From assembly GCF_900112225.1 (NCBI RefSeq), contig NZ_FOLD01000034.1:1-57926 (forward strand): a stretch of DNA of 57,926 nucleotides, given 5' to 3'. This DNA comes from Massilia yuzhufengensis. GTDB taxonomy: Bacteria; Pseudomonadota; Gammaproteobacteria; Burkholderiales; Burkholderiaceae_D. Position numbers and translations under genes: made by a program. Positions 17,284 to 25,812 of this stretch are shown one piece after another (the first letter of the stretch is position 1; each line of letters begins with the position of its first letter). The notes beneath the pieces were generated by a model, which searched no databases, was not told where the DNA came from, and saw only the letters and a list, made by a program, of their open reading frames with translations.

Positions 17284-17701
17284 AGCCTTCCACCTTCAGG
17301 AACAGCGTGCCGAACATATTGCGCTCGATCGTCACCTTCTGGTCGCGCGCCGGCGTCAGCACCGCTTCGCTGCCGTCGATGATGCGCCATACCTGGCCGT
17401 TGGCCAGGCGGATCTGCGAGCCCGGGCCCCAGCCTGCGAAGTTGCCGACCACGGTGCTGCTGACCGACTTCGGGCTTTCTTCGCGCATCTTCGCCACTTC
17501 CATGCCAAAGTTTTCTTCCTTGCTGCGGGCAGGCAGCGCGGCGGCGACGGGCGCCGCAGGCGCCCTGGTCCCGACCTTGATCGCGTCGTAGCAGGCCAGT
17601 CGGGCGGCCGTATCGGTCATCGTGCGGCAAGCGAGGATGGCCTGGTCGTCGGCCATGGCGGCGCCCGAGAGCAGGAGCAGGGAGAGGGGCAGTGCTTTCA
17701 T
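17249..17701 (-). CDS. Small exported protein with RLACYD motif
   Basis: A 150-residue protein with a signal peptide (MKALPLSLLLLSGAAMA). The mature N-terminus has a pair of cysteines in ILACRTMTDTAARLACYD, a motif seen at the N-terminus of several families of small periplasmic proteins, and probably a disulfide. A Pro/Ala linker follows, then a beta-rich C-terminal half (VVGNFAGWGPGSQIRLANGQ, VTIERNMFGTLFLKVEGS). The function is unknown. It overlaps the convergent acetyltransferase by 35 bp at the 3' end. Confidence 0.8.
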   Translation of the reverse strand: MKALPLSLLLLSGAAMADDQAILACRTMTDTAARLACYDAIKVGTRAPAAPVAAALPARSKEENFGMEVAKMREESPKSVSSTVVGNFAGWGPGSQIRLANGQVWRIIDGSEAVLTPARDQKVTIERNMFGTLFLKVEGSNSSAKVRRVQ

Positions 17702-17830
17702 CGTGGTCCTGGAGTTAAGTACACAAGCGCCCGATTATAGGGCCAGTTCCGTAAAAAAGGCGGAGGGGAAGCCGCGCGGGAGACCAGATGCGGGGCGTGA
17801 CGCTGGTGTCCGCCCACGCTGCATCAACAA

Positions 17831-17920
17831 GGGTGGCCGGCTTCGCCGGCCGCGCGTTCAATCCAGGTTTGCGGCCCACGACGGGTAGTTGAACGCACGG
17901 TCGGCACAGCCGACCACCCT
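17831..17920. repeat. Dispersed palindromic repeat, copy 1
   Basis: Left arm 17831-17861 (begins GGGTGGCCGGCTTCGCCGGC, ends GCGTTCAA) and right arm 17888-17920 (begins GTTGAACGCACGG, ends GACCACCCT) form an imperfect inverted repeat. A second copy with a nearly identical left arm is at 55361-55456. Its right end touches the stop codon of the EAL gene at 17919-17921. The rest of the gap 17702-17918 shows no other structure. Confidence 0.75.
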
Positions 17921-19796
17921 ACGCGGAGTATTGGCGGATGAAGGCTGCGCAGTCTTCCGCCGCCAGCGGCTCCGAATAGTAATACCCCTGGATCTGGTCG
18001 CACTCCGCCTTGCGCAGGGCCGCGACCTGTTCCGCCGTGTCGACCCCTTCCGCGATCACGGTCAGCTGCAGCTGGTGCGCCATCGCGACGATGGCCTGCA
18101 CGATGGCCACCGACTCGGCGCTGTTCGCCATGTCCTTCACGAAGGACTTGTCGATCTTGAGCTTGTCGAGCGGCAGGCGGCGCAGGTAGCTGAAGCTCGA
18201 GTAGCCGGTGCCGAAATCGTCGATGCTGAGCAGGACGCCCAGCGCGCGCAGTCCCTGCATCACCACCACGCTGCGCTCCGGGTCGGCCATCGACACGCTT
18301 TCGGTCAGTTCCAGTTCCAGCATGCCGGGCGCTAGCCCCGACTGTTCCAGCTGCTGGCGCACGCTGTCGATCACATCGCTTTGCAGGAACTGGGGCGCCG
18401 ACAAATTTACCGCGACCGGCGCCAGCGGCAGGCCTTCGGCGCGCCAGGCCACCAGCTGGGCGACGGCGCTGCGCATCATCCACTCGCCGATCGGCAGGGC
18501 CATTCCGCTTTCCTCGGCGATGGGAATGAATTCGTCGGGCCGGATCACGCCGAACTCCGGGTGGCGCCAGCGCACCAGCGCCTCGAAGCCGGCGAGCAGG
18601 CTGCTGCGCAGGTCGACCTTGGGCTGGTATTGCACGAACAGTTCGCCCTGGGCGATGGCGCGCCGCAGGTGGCTCTCGAGCGTGAGCCGGCGGCCCTGTT
18701 CGGTGCGCAGGCCGGGCATGAAGCGCTGGATGTTGCCGCGGCCCTGGGCCTTGGCATGCATCATGGCGGTAACGGCGTTGTTGAGGAGGGCGTCGGCGTC
18801 GTCGCCGTCTTGCGGCAGCAGCGCGGTGCCGATGCTGCAGGTGAGGGCGATCTCGCCGCTGGCCGTGGGCACGGCGCGGTTGGCCGCCGCCATGATGCGC
18901 TCGAGCGCGCGTTCCGGCTCCGGGTGCTCGCCGCGCGCGTGCAGCAGCACCAGGAATTCGTCGCTGCCGGCGCGCGCCAGCATGTCGCCCTCGCGCAGCA
19001 GCGCCTGCAGGCTGGTGGCGATTCCCACCAGGATGTCGTCGCCGGCCCGGTGGCCCAGCAGCTCGTTGAAGCGCTTGAAGCGGTCGACGTTGATGCAGGC
19101 CACCAGCGCCGGCGTGCCGTCGGCGCGCCAGTTGGCGATGCTTTGCCCGATCGCGCGCAGCATCGCCTGGCGGTTCGGCAGGCCGGTGAGCAGGTCGTGC
19201 GCCACCAGCCAGGCCAGCTCGCCCGAGGCGCTGTTAGGTTCGGCCGCGGCGCCGCCCGAGGTGCAGGCGTCCTGCAGGCGCTCGCTCAGGGTCTGGGCGG
19301 CCATCGCCAGCTGGCGGTGGTAGACCAGCTGCTCCACCATGCGCGCCAGGTCGCGCAGCGCATCGAGTTCGCCCTCGTCGAGCCGGCGCGGCTGGCGGTC
19401 CATGACGCACAGGGTGCCGATCTTCTTGCGGTCCACCGAATACAGCTGCACGCCGGCATAGAAGCGCACCCCGGTCGGGCCGGTGACCAGCGGGTTGTCG
19501 GCGAAGCGCGCGTCGAGGGCGGCGTCGGGCACCACCATCGGCTGGTCGCTATTGATGGCATGGCCGCAAAAGGAGATGTCGCGCGGCGTCTCGCGGGCAT
19601 CCATCCCGGTGCGCGACTTGAACCACTGGCGGTCCTTGTCCACCAGCGACACCAGCGCGATCGGCACGGCGAGCAGGCGCGCCGCGATGCGGGTGATGCG
19701 GTCGAAGGTTTCTTCCGGCGCGCTGCCCAGCAGCCGGGTGGCGTGCAGGGCGGCCAGGCGCTGGGCCTCGTCGAGCGGGATGCGGGGTCGTTCCAT
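17919..19796 (-). CDS. GAF-GGDEF-EAL protein, probable c-di-GMP phosphodiesterase
   Basis: A 625-residue cytoplasmic protein. A GAF domain spans about 22-165, a GGDEF domain about 195-360 and an EAL domain about 372-620. The GGDEF signature is degenerate (GSDEF at 277-281), so cyclase activity is doubtful and the domain may bind GTP for control. The EAL domain keeps EAL (405-407), Glu499 in ELTES, and the metal pair Asp526-Asp527 in DDFGTG, so phosphodiesterase activity is likely. The start at 19796 (MERPRIPLDEAQRLAAL) fits the usual start of this GAF family; the open frame upstream has no family similarity. No transmembrane segment. Transcribed alone, away from the LysR gene. Confidence 0.93.
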   Translation of the reverse strand: MERPRIPLDEAQRLAALHATRLLGSAPEETFDRITRIAARLLAVPIALVSLVDKDRQWFKSRTGMDARETPRDISFCGHAINSDQPMVVPDAALDARFADNPLVTGPTGVRFYAGVQLYSVDRKKIGTLCVMDRQPRRLDEGELDALRDLARMVEQLVYHRQLAMAAQTLSERLQDACTSGGAAAEPNSASGELAWLVAHDLLTGLPNRQAMLRAIGQSIANWRADGTPALVACINVDRFKRFNELLGHRAGDDILVGIATSLQALLREGDMLARAGSDEFLVLLHARGEHPEPERALERIMAAANRAVPTASGEIALTCSIGTALLPQDGDDADALLNNAVTAMMHAKAQGRGNIQRFMPGLRTEQGRRLTLESHLRRAIAQGELFVQYQPKVDLRSSLLAGFEALVRWRHPEFGVIRPDEFIPIAEESGMALPIGEWMMRSAVAQLVAWRAEGLPLAPVAVNLSAPQFLQSDVIDSVRQQLEQSGLAPGMLELELTESVSMADPERSVVVMQGLRALGVLLSIDDFGTGYSSFSYLRRLPLDKLKIDKSFVKDMANSAESVAIVQAIVAMAHQLQLTVIAEGVDTAEQVAALRKAECDQIQGYYYSEPLAAEDCAAFIRQYSA

Positions 19797-19956
19797 CGTG
19801 CTTGCCTTGCGGTTCGGGTGGGGCGGGTGCGATGGGGAGATTAGACCATAGCGCGCCGGAGACGGGAGCACGCACGGGCCCGCCCATCCGGCCAGCTAGG
19901 CCATGCAGGCCGGCCTGCCGCATAATTGGCGCAATGACAAAATACAAGGGACGGCC

Positions 19957-20874
19957 ATGGACAAGCTCAAGGCCATGCAGGTATTCGTACGCATCGTCGA
20001 GGCGAACAGCTTCACGAAGGCGGCCGAAACCCTGAACTTGCCGCGCGCCTCGCTCACGGCCGCCATGCAGAACCTGGAAACCTTCCTCGGCGCCCGGCTG
20101 CTGCAGCGGACCACGCGCCGGCTCTCGCTCACGCCCGAGGGCGAGCGCTTCTACCAGCAGTGCGCCGACATCCTGGCCGCGGTCGACGCGGCCGAAGCGC
20201 CTTTCCTGGGCGGACAGGGCGGCGGGCCGCAGGGCCTGTTGCGGGTGGAGCTGCCCGGGACGCTGGGCCGGGCCCGGATCGTGCCCCGCATCGGGAGCTT
20301 TCGCGCGGCCTATCCCGGCGTCGCGCTGGCGATCAGCCTGGGCGAGCGGCTGGTCGACCTGACCCGGGAGGGGCTCGATTGCGCAGTGCGGGTCGGCGCG
20401 CTGCAGGATTCGTCGCCGGTGGCGCGCCCGCTGGGCAGCATGCGCTTCCTGGTGACGGCCGCGCCGTCCTACCTGGCCGCGCGCGGCGTGCCGGCGTCGC
20501 TGGACGACCTGGCCGGGCATGAGGGCGTGGTGCATTTTTCGGGGCGCACCGGGCGCGCCTTCGACTGGGAGTTCACTAGCGGCGCGGGAGTGCGCAAGCT
20601 GGCGCTGGGCAGTGCGATCGCCGTCAACGACGCGGAAGCGAATCTCAGTTGCGCGCTGCAGGGCCTCGGCCTGGCCCAGGTCGGGCGTTACCAGGCGCGG
20701 CCGCACCTGGCCAGCGGCGCGCTGGTGGAGGTGCTGCCGGGCGTGGCGCCCACCAGCATGCCGATCTCGCTGCTGTATCCGCAGGGGCGCATGGCGAGTG
20801 CGCGCCTGCAAGCCTTTGCCGGATGGCTGGGTGCGCTGTTCGCGGCCGATCCCGACCTGTACCTGGACCGCTGA
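19957..20874 (+). CDS. LysR-family transcriptional regulator
   Basis: A 305-residue LysR regulator. The N-terminal winged helix-turn-helix (about 3-62) reads MQVFVRIVEANSFTKAAETL and RASLTAAMQNLETFLGARL; the substrate-binding domain runs from about 90 to 300. The subgroup (DRTTRRLSLTPEGERFY type; here LLQRTTRRLSLTPEG) is the one often linked to pirin genes in Burkholderiales. The start at 19957 (MDKLKAMQVF) is chosen by family. The pirin and OsmC genes follow on the same strand after a 172-bp gap, so it likely controls them. The effector is unknown. Confidence 0.93.
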   Translation: MDKLKAMQVFVRIVEANSFTKAAETLNLPRASLTAAMQNLETFLGARLLQRTTRRLSLTPEGERFYQQCADILAAVDAAEAPFLGGQGGGPQGLLRVELPGTLGRARIVPRIGSFRAAYPGVALAISLGERLVDLTREGLDCAVRVGALQDSSPVARPLGSMRFLVTAAPSYLAARGVPASLDDLAGHEGVVHFSGRTGRAFDWEFTSGAGVRKLALGSAIAVNDAEANLSCALQGLGLAQVGRYQARPHLASGALVEVLPGVAPTSMPISLLYPQGRMASARLQAFAGWLGALFAADPDLYLDR

Positions 20875-21046
20875 GGTGGACAATCGAAAAAATCGATGAT
20901 TGATCTGCAAATTATCCGTTTTTCAAGCCGTAGCGAGGCGAGCATAATGACTCCATCGTATCGAACGATAGCAACGACGGGGCAGGCAGCGGGCAGGCCG
21001 CCAGTGATCGAAGCCTTCGATGGTCCATAACGAAAAGGAGAATACC

Positions 21047-21748
21047 ATGTTAAACGTACGTAAAAGCAATGAACGCGGCGCCGCCAGCTTTGGCTGGCTC
21101 AATTCCCAGCACAGCTTCTCGTTTGGCCACTACTACGACCTGAAGCACATGGGCTTCGGACCACTGCGCGTGATCAACGAAGACCATGTGGCGCCCGGCC
21201 GCGGCTTCGATTCGCACGGCCACCGCGACATGGAAATCATCTCCTATGTGCTGGAAGGCGAGCTGGCGCACCAGGACAGCATGGGCAACGGTTCGGTGCT
21301 GCGCTACGGTGACGTGCAGCGCATGAGTGCGGGCAGCGGCGTGGTGCACAGCGAGTACAACCACTCGAAGCAAGAGGAGGTGCACTTCCTGCAGATCTGG
21401 ATCGAGCCGAACACGAAAAGCGAAGCGCCGGGCTACGAGGAAAAGCATTTCGACGCCGCCTCGAAACAGGGCCGCCTGCGCCTGATCGCCTCGAACGACG
21501 GCCGCGAAGGCTCGGTCTCGATGCGCCAGGATGCCGCGATCTACGCCACCATCATGGGCAATGGCGATGCACTGAGCCACCAGTTGGCGGCGGGCCGCCA
21601 GGCCTACGTCCACGTGATCCGCGGCAGCGTCACCGTGAACGGCGTGCAGCTGTCGGGCGGCGACGCGCTGAAGCTGACGGACGAAGAGGCGGTGCAGCTG
21701 GCGCAGGCCGACGCGGCCGAGATCCTGGTCTTCGACCTGCCACAATAA
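21047..21748 (+). CDS. Pirin-family (YhhW-like) protein, possible quercetin 2,3-dioxygenase
   Basis: A 233-residue bicupin of the pirin family. The metal site is visible in the N-terminal cupin: HGHRDMEIISYVLEG (two His, then the strand) and SGVVHSEYN (His, Glu). Family members of this length (YhhW type) can oxidise quercetin in vitro; the physiological substrate is unclear, and a role in electrophile or oxidative stress is often proposed. The start at 21047 has an excellent AAAGGAG six bases upstream; the GTG/ATG further up is not needed. The gap 20875-21046 has a CATAAT element at about 20943 and a short dyad ATCGT..ACGAT near 20955-20969 that could belong to the promoter and LysR site. Confidence 0.93.
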   Translation: MLNVRKSNERGAASFGWLNSQHSFSFGHYYDLKHMGFGPLRVINEDHVAPGRGFDSHGHRDMEIISYVLEGELAHQDSMGNGSVLRYGDVQRMSAGSGVVHSEYNHSKQEEVHFLQIWIEPNTKSEAPGYEEKHFDAASKQGRLRLIASNDGREGSVSMRQDAAIYATIMGNGDALSHQLAAGRQAYVHVIRGSVTVNGVQLSGGDALKLTDEEAVQLAQADAAEILVFDLPQ

Positions 21749-21805
21749 AAGCATGAGCGACAGGCGCGGCGCCGTCCGCGCCATGCGAATTCAAGGAGGA
21801 ATGCG

Positions 21806-22189
21806 ATGGAAGTGACTGCACACAAAGGGAGCGGCAAGCTGCAGCAGGTGATCGGCATCGGCCGCCACCAGCTGCTCAGCGACGCACCGGACGCCCTGGG
21901 CGGCGAGGACAGCGGCCCCGAACCGCACGACCTGTTGGCCGCGGCGCTGGCCGCCTGCACCGCGCTGACGGTGACGATGTATGCGAAGCGCAAGGGCATG
22001 CTGCTCGACGATGTGCGGGTGCGCATCAGCCACGGGCAGAAGGATGGCGGCTATGCCTTCCAGCGCCACATCGAGTACGTCGGCGAGCTCGGCCCGGAAG
22101 ACCGCCAGCGCTTGACCGATGTCGCGAATAAATGCCCGGTACACAAGACCTTATCGGGCACTATCCGTATCGACACGCAGGCCATGTGA
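21806..22189 (+). CDS. OsmC-family peroxiredoxin-like protein
   Basis: A 127-residue OsmC/Ohr-fold protein. The two redox cysteines are present: LAACTALTVTMYAKRK (peroxidatic position) and NKCPVHKTL (second). The family reduces organic hydroperoxides or other thiol-reactive compounds. The start at 21806 is preceded by AAGGAGG. It follows pirin by 57 bp on the same strand, so it is probably cotranscribed; LysR, pirin and OsmC together suggest a response to electrophiles or peroxides. Confidence 0.94.
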   Translation: MEVTAHKGSGKLQQVIGIGRHQLLSDAPDALGGEDSGPEPHDLLAAALAACTALTVTMYAKRKGMLLDDVRVRISHGQKDGGYAFQRHIEYVGELGPEDRQRLTDVANKCPVHKTLSGTIRIDTQAM

Positions 22190-22266
22190 ATGTGCCGCGC
22201 ACGATACGTGCGCGCTGGCGCGGCCGTGGCGATCGGCCTACCATCGGCGTTGTCCGGAAGGGCAAT

Positions 22267-23241
22267 GTGAAGGTAAATGCGTGCGCAAAGGGGGCTGGGG
22301 TGGCTGCATCGTCGCGTCCGATCATGCTCAAGCGGGAGCGCTGCCCCGGCTGCCACGGCCAGGCCAGCACCACGCTGTACCGCGAGCCCCTCGACAGTCC
22401 CGCCATCACCCGCTACCTGCTTGCCCACTACCAGCAGCGGGTGGCGCGCGACTTCTCCGGCTATGACTACGAGCTGGCCCGCTGCCGGCATTGCGGCCTG
22501 GCCTACCAGGCCCAGGTTCCGGCGCCGGCACTGCTGGAAGAAATCTACGACCAGTGGCTGCCCGCCACCGAGCGCGCGCTCGTGGCCGCGCGCTGGGGCC
22601 TGGACGACTACCGCTACCTGGCCGCCCAGGTGGAATTCATGCTGGAGCATTTCCGCCTGCGGCCGGGCGCTGTCAAGGCGCTCGACTTCGGCTTCGGCTG
22701 GGCCGAGTGGGCCAAGATGGCGGGCGCCTATGGCTGCGACGTCTGCGGCGCCGAATTGTCGGAGGTCAGGATCGATTACGCGAGGTCGGTTGGCATCCCG
22801 GTGCTGGATGCCTCGGCGCTGCCGCAGGGCGAATATCACTTCATCAATACCGAACAGGTATTCGAGCACCTGCTCGAACCCGGCGACATGCTCAGGCGCC
22901 TGGGTAGGTCGCTGCGCCCGGGCGGGGTGGTGAAGGTCAGCGTCCCCGACGCCGCACATTCACTGCGCAAGCTGCTCGGCGCCAGGAGCTTCGCCGCCCT
23001 TGGCGAGGCCGACATCATGCCGATCGCCCCGTTCGAGCATGTCAACGCTTTCACCCATGCGTCCCTGGCCGCGCTGGGGCGCGGGGCGGGGCTGGCGCTG
23101 CTGCGGCCGTCGCTGCGCAAGCTGTATAACAGCAGCTCGGGCTGGATGAACCCGAAATCCGCGCTGAAAACGCTGGCGCGGCCGGTCTACCGCCACATCT
23201 ACCCCAGGAGCACCTTCATCTATTTTGCCCGGCCGGCCTGA
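22267..23241 (+). CDS. Class I SAM-dependent methyltransferase with N-terminal zinc ribbon
   Basis: A 324-residue protein. The N-terminus has two CxxC-type knuckles (CPGCHG and CRHCGL) that form a zinc ribbon, as in methyltransferases acting in surface polysaccharide or secondary metabolism. The methyltransferase core begins near residue 135: LDFGFGWAEWAKMAGAYGC (motif I), then AELSEVRIDYAR, and NTEQVFEHLLEPGDMLRRLG, a signature of this group. The GTG start at 22267 is preferred because GGAAGG lies seven bases upstream; ATG at 22324 has no ribosome site, and the frame upstream of 22267 overlaps osmC. The last 22 bases overlap the convergent LysR gene. The substrate is unknown. Confidence 0.85.
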   Translation: MKVNACAKGAGVAASSRPIMLKRERCPGCHGQASTTLYREPLDSPAITRYLLAHYQQRVARDFSGYDYELARCRHCGLAYQAQVPAPALLEEIYDQWLPATERALVAARWGLDDYRYLAAQVEFMLEHFRLRPGAVKALDFGFGWAEWAKMAGAYGCDVCGAELSEVRIDYARSVGIPVLDASALPQGEYHFINTEQVFEHLLEPGDMLRRLGRSLRPGGVVKVSVPDAAHSLRKLLGARSFAALGEADIMPIAPFEHVNAFTHASLAALGRGAGLALLRPSLRKLYNSSSGWMNPKSALKTLARPVYRHIYPRSTFIYFARPA

Positions 23242-24170
23242 ACAATGGCCGCTTCATGGCAGTGGCGGCCGATCATGCGTTCAAACGGCGACTGCGCGCG
23301 TATCCGTTGCAGCCACCATGTCAGCGCGGCCCCATCCTCGCCGCTGCGCCAGGCCAGGTAGAAGGTTTCGTCCGGCTTGGGCTCGACCACTTCCTTCTCG
23401 ACCAGCAGGCCGGCGTCGATCGCCGGGCGGGCCCAGGCTTCGGGCAGGAAGCCGAAGCCGATGCCCTTGAGCTGGAATTCGTACTTGGTCTCCATGTCGG
23501 GCACGGCCAGCGTGTCCTGGCCAAACAGCAGGCCGACCGTGCGGGCGCCGAGCTGGCGCGCCGAATCCGAGACCGAAATCGCGCGGTAGGGCAGCAGGTC
23601 GGACTTGTCGAGCGGGTGGGCCAGGCCCGCCAGCGGATGGCCAGGCGCCACCGCGAACACGAAGCTGCTGCTGCCGATCGCCTCGGCCGTGTACCCGCCG
23701 CCGGACGGCCCTTCGCCGGCCGCCCCCACCAGCAGGTCGACGCGGCGGTCGAGCAGCGCATCCCAGGTCCCGGACAGCACCTCGCGCACCAGGCGCAGCC
23801 GGGTTTGGTCGGCCACGCCGTAGAAGGCTTCGATCTCCGGCTGCAGCGCGGCGGGCGAGAGCATCGAATCCATCCCGATCGCCAGCCCCGTCTCCCATCC
23901 CGAGGCCACCCGCCGCACCCGTGACTCCAGGTCGCCCGCCGCGCGCAGCAGGTAGCGGCCCTCCTTGAGCAGCTCCTTGCCCGCCGGCGTCAACGCCACC
24001 CGGGGCCCGAAGCGGTCGAACAGGCGCACGCCCAGGTCATCCTCGAGCTTCGAGACCGTGTACGAAATAGTGGAAGGCACGCGAAACAACTCCTTCGCGG
24101 CACCGGCGAACGAGCCCTTGCGGGCAATGGTTTCGACGATCTCGAGTGCGTCGAGGCTAAGCTTGAGCAA
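23220..24170 (-). CDS. LysR-family transcriptional regulator (TTG start)
   Basis: A 316-residue LysR regulator with the HTH at about 3-62 (LDALEIVETIARKGSFAGAA, VPSTISYTVSKLEDDLGVRL) and a substrate-binding domain to about 300. The start is TTG at 24170: it gives the normal family N-terminus, AGGGA lies at suitable spacing, and no other start exists because an in-frame ATG-TAA pair directly precedes it. The effector and targets are unknown; the upstream region is occupied by an inverted-repeat element (24218-24385) rather than by a divergent gene, so the usual partner gene may have been lost. Confidence 0.9.
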   Translation of the reverse strand: MLKLSLDALEIVETIARKGSFAGAAKELFRVPSTISYTVSKLEDDLGVRLFDRFGPRVALTPAGKELLKEGRYLLRAAGDLESRVRRVASGWETGLAIGMDSMLSPAALQPEIEAFYGVADQTRLRLVREVLSGTWDALLDRRVDLLVGAAGEGPSGGGYTAEAIGSSSFVFAVAPGHPLAGLAHPLDKSDLLPYRAISVSDSARQLGARTVGLLFGQDTLAVPDMETKYEFQLKGIGFGFLPEAWARPAIDAGLLVEKEVVEPKPDETFYLAWRSGEDGAALTWWLQRIRAQSPFERMIGRHCHEAAIVQAGRAK

Positions 24171-24217
24171 TTACATTCCCTGTTGTCAGCAATCCCCCAT
24201 GGTACCCAACTTGTTCC

Positions 24218-24385
24218 ACTTCGGGGTCAGGTCTGACAATTGGACACGAGCTCTGCTATTGCCTCGCAGATCGGCAAGCGACATCGCCTGAATCATTGGG
24301 TGCCGGTTATTTGTTGCGCATTGGACGTGGATGGTAGGTACCTACAGTTGAGCTCGTGTCCAAATGTCAGACCTGACCCCGAAGT
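24218..24385. repeat. MITE-like element: 36-bp inverted repeats with 96-bp centre
   Basis: Left arm 24218-24253 (begins ACTTCGGGGTCAGGTCTGAC, ends GGACACGAGCTC) and right arm 24350-24385 are reverse complements with a single mismatch in 36 positions. The 96-bp centre has no coding capacity. The arm sequence GGGGTCAGGTCTGACA looks like the terminal sequences I associate with small transposable or REP-associated elements in proteobacteria (recollection, not checked). It fills most of the gap 24171-24461 between the LysR gene and the broken channel gene. Confidence 0.75.
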
Positions 24386-24461
24386 TACGACGTTGTGAGG
24401 ATATGGCTTACTGGCCATTGGGAGGGGGCGGGGTGGGGCTTGGCGCGTTAGGATGGTGGGG

Positions 24462-25060
24462 ATGATGAACAAGAACCGGCTCGAAGCCTTCAGCGACGGC
24501 GTGATTGCGATCGCCATTACCATCATGGTGCTCGAATTGAAGCCGCCGCATTCCACCATTCCACCAGCCTGGCCGACCTGGCGGCGGTGTTGCCGGGGTG
24601 GCTGCGTTACTCGCTCAGTTATGTCTATGTGGGCATTTACTGGGTCAACCACCATGCGCTGCTCGATCGCGTCGAGCGGGTGGACGGCCGGGCGCTGTGG
24701 GCCAACCTGCACCTGCTGTTCTGGATTTCCCTCATTCCCTTCGTGACGGCCTGGGCCGGCGAGCATCCGATGGATCCGGGGCCGGTCTCCCTGTACGGGG
24801 TGGTGCTGCTGCTGTGCTCGGTTGCGTTCATGCTGCTGGCGGCCAGCCTGCGCGGGGCGGGCGCCAGCCATCCGGACCTGGCCTGGGACAGCCGCAAGAA
24901 CCGGCTGTCGATCTTCCTGTACGCGCTGGCGGTGGCGGTGTCCGTGTGGATGCCGCCGTTTGGCGCGCTGATCCATGTGGTGCTGGCCTTGTTATGGCTG
25001 AGGCCGGCGGCAGCACGGGCCGTGCCGGAAGCGGAGTCAGGCGGGCGCAGGCATTCTTGA
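24462..25060 (+). pseudogene. TMEM175-family (DUF1211) channel gene, frameshifted by an 8-bp tandem duplication
   Basis: The N-terminal part (MMNKNRLEAFSDGVIAIAIT, then IMVLELKPPHST) carries the RxxxFSDG signature of TMEM175 potassium channels. The frame is then lost, and the rest (LPGWLRYSLSYVYVGIYWVN, HHALL, ALWANLHLLFWISLIPFVTA) continues in another frame to 25060. The cause is visible: ATTCCACC occurs twice in tandem at 24550-24557 and 24558-24565. Removing one copy restores an uninterrupted reading PPHSTSLADLAAVLPGWLRY, which is what the family has. As written, the product stops early. The start at 24462 follows AGGA at 24450-24453. Confidence 0.88.
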
Positions 25061-25106
25061 CAGGATGGTATCGTTGCTCCGACTATCGATCGCGGAGCCT
25101 GTCACC

Positions 25107-25709
25107 ATGTTCAAGTTCATTACCGAATTCCTGGAAACCAGCGGCTATGTCGGCGTCTTCGCGCTGATGGCACTGGAGAATATCTTCCCGCCCATTCCAT
25201 CCGAACTCATCATGCCCTTTGCCGGCTTCGTCGTCGCCCGTGGCGACCTGAACCTGGTCGGCGTGCTGGTCGCCGGCACCGCCGGTTCGATCGCGGGCGC
25301 CTTGCCGTGGTATTACGGCGCGCGCATCTATGGCAAGGAGCGGCTGAAGAAATTTGCCGACGGCCATGCGCGCTGGATGACGGTGACGGCCGAGGACATC
25401 GACAAGGCCATCGCCGCCTTCGACCGCCACGGCCGTACCGTGGTCCTGTTCGGACGCCTGATCCCGGCCATCCGCACCCTGATCTCGGTGCCGGCCGGGC
25501 TGGCCTGCATGTCGCTGGGCCAGTTCCTCCTGTACTCGACGATCGGTTCGCTGGCCTGGACCGGCCTGCTCACGGCGGGTGGCTTCCTGCTCGAGAACAA
25601 TTACGAGCAGATCGGCAAATACATCGATCCGGTGTCGAAAGGGATCTTCGGGATCCTGCTGGCCTGGTACATCTACCGGGTGATCACGCATCGCCCGGCC
25701 AAGGCCTGA
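25107..25709 (+). CDS. DedA-family membrane protein
   Basis: A 200-residue DedA/SNARE-associated-domain protein, thought to act in lipid carrier recycling (undecaprenyl phosphate or phospholipid translocation) and in proton-dependent membrane homeostasis. The family marks are ALENIFPPIPSELIMPFAGF near the N-terminus and the conserved GRLIPAIRTLISVPAG with its arginines. Hydrophobic segments fit two re-entrant loops and two or three membrane helices. The start at 25107 follows GGAG; the frame open from 25065 has no family similarity. It is 46 bp behind the broken TMEM175 gene and may share its transcript. Confidence 0.92.
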   Translation: MFKFITEFLETSGYVGVFALMALENIFPPIPSELIMPFAGFVVARGDLNLVGVLVAGTAGSIAGALPWYYGARIYGKERLKKFADGHARWMTVTAEDIDKAIAAFDRHGRTVVLFGRLIPAIRTLISVPAGLACMSLGQFLLYSTIGSLAWTGLLTAGGFLLENNYEQIGKYIDPVSKGIFGILLAWYIYRVITHRPAKA

Positions 25710-25812
25710 AGCGCCGCACGCGGGGGCCGGGTGTGGCGCGTGCGCCGCAGCGCGCCACCCATGGCGGCGCACATTCGGCTACACTCGGCCTGTTCGCACG
25801 CAGGCCTTGCCC

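Noticed and set aside
25725..25760. Terminator after the DedA gene
   Set aside because: An imperfect GC hairpin (GGGTGTGGCGCG / CGCGCCACCC) exists, but no T-run follows; it may be chance in GC-rich DNA.
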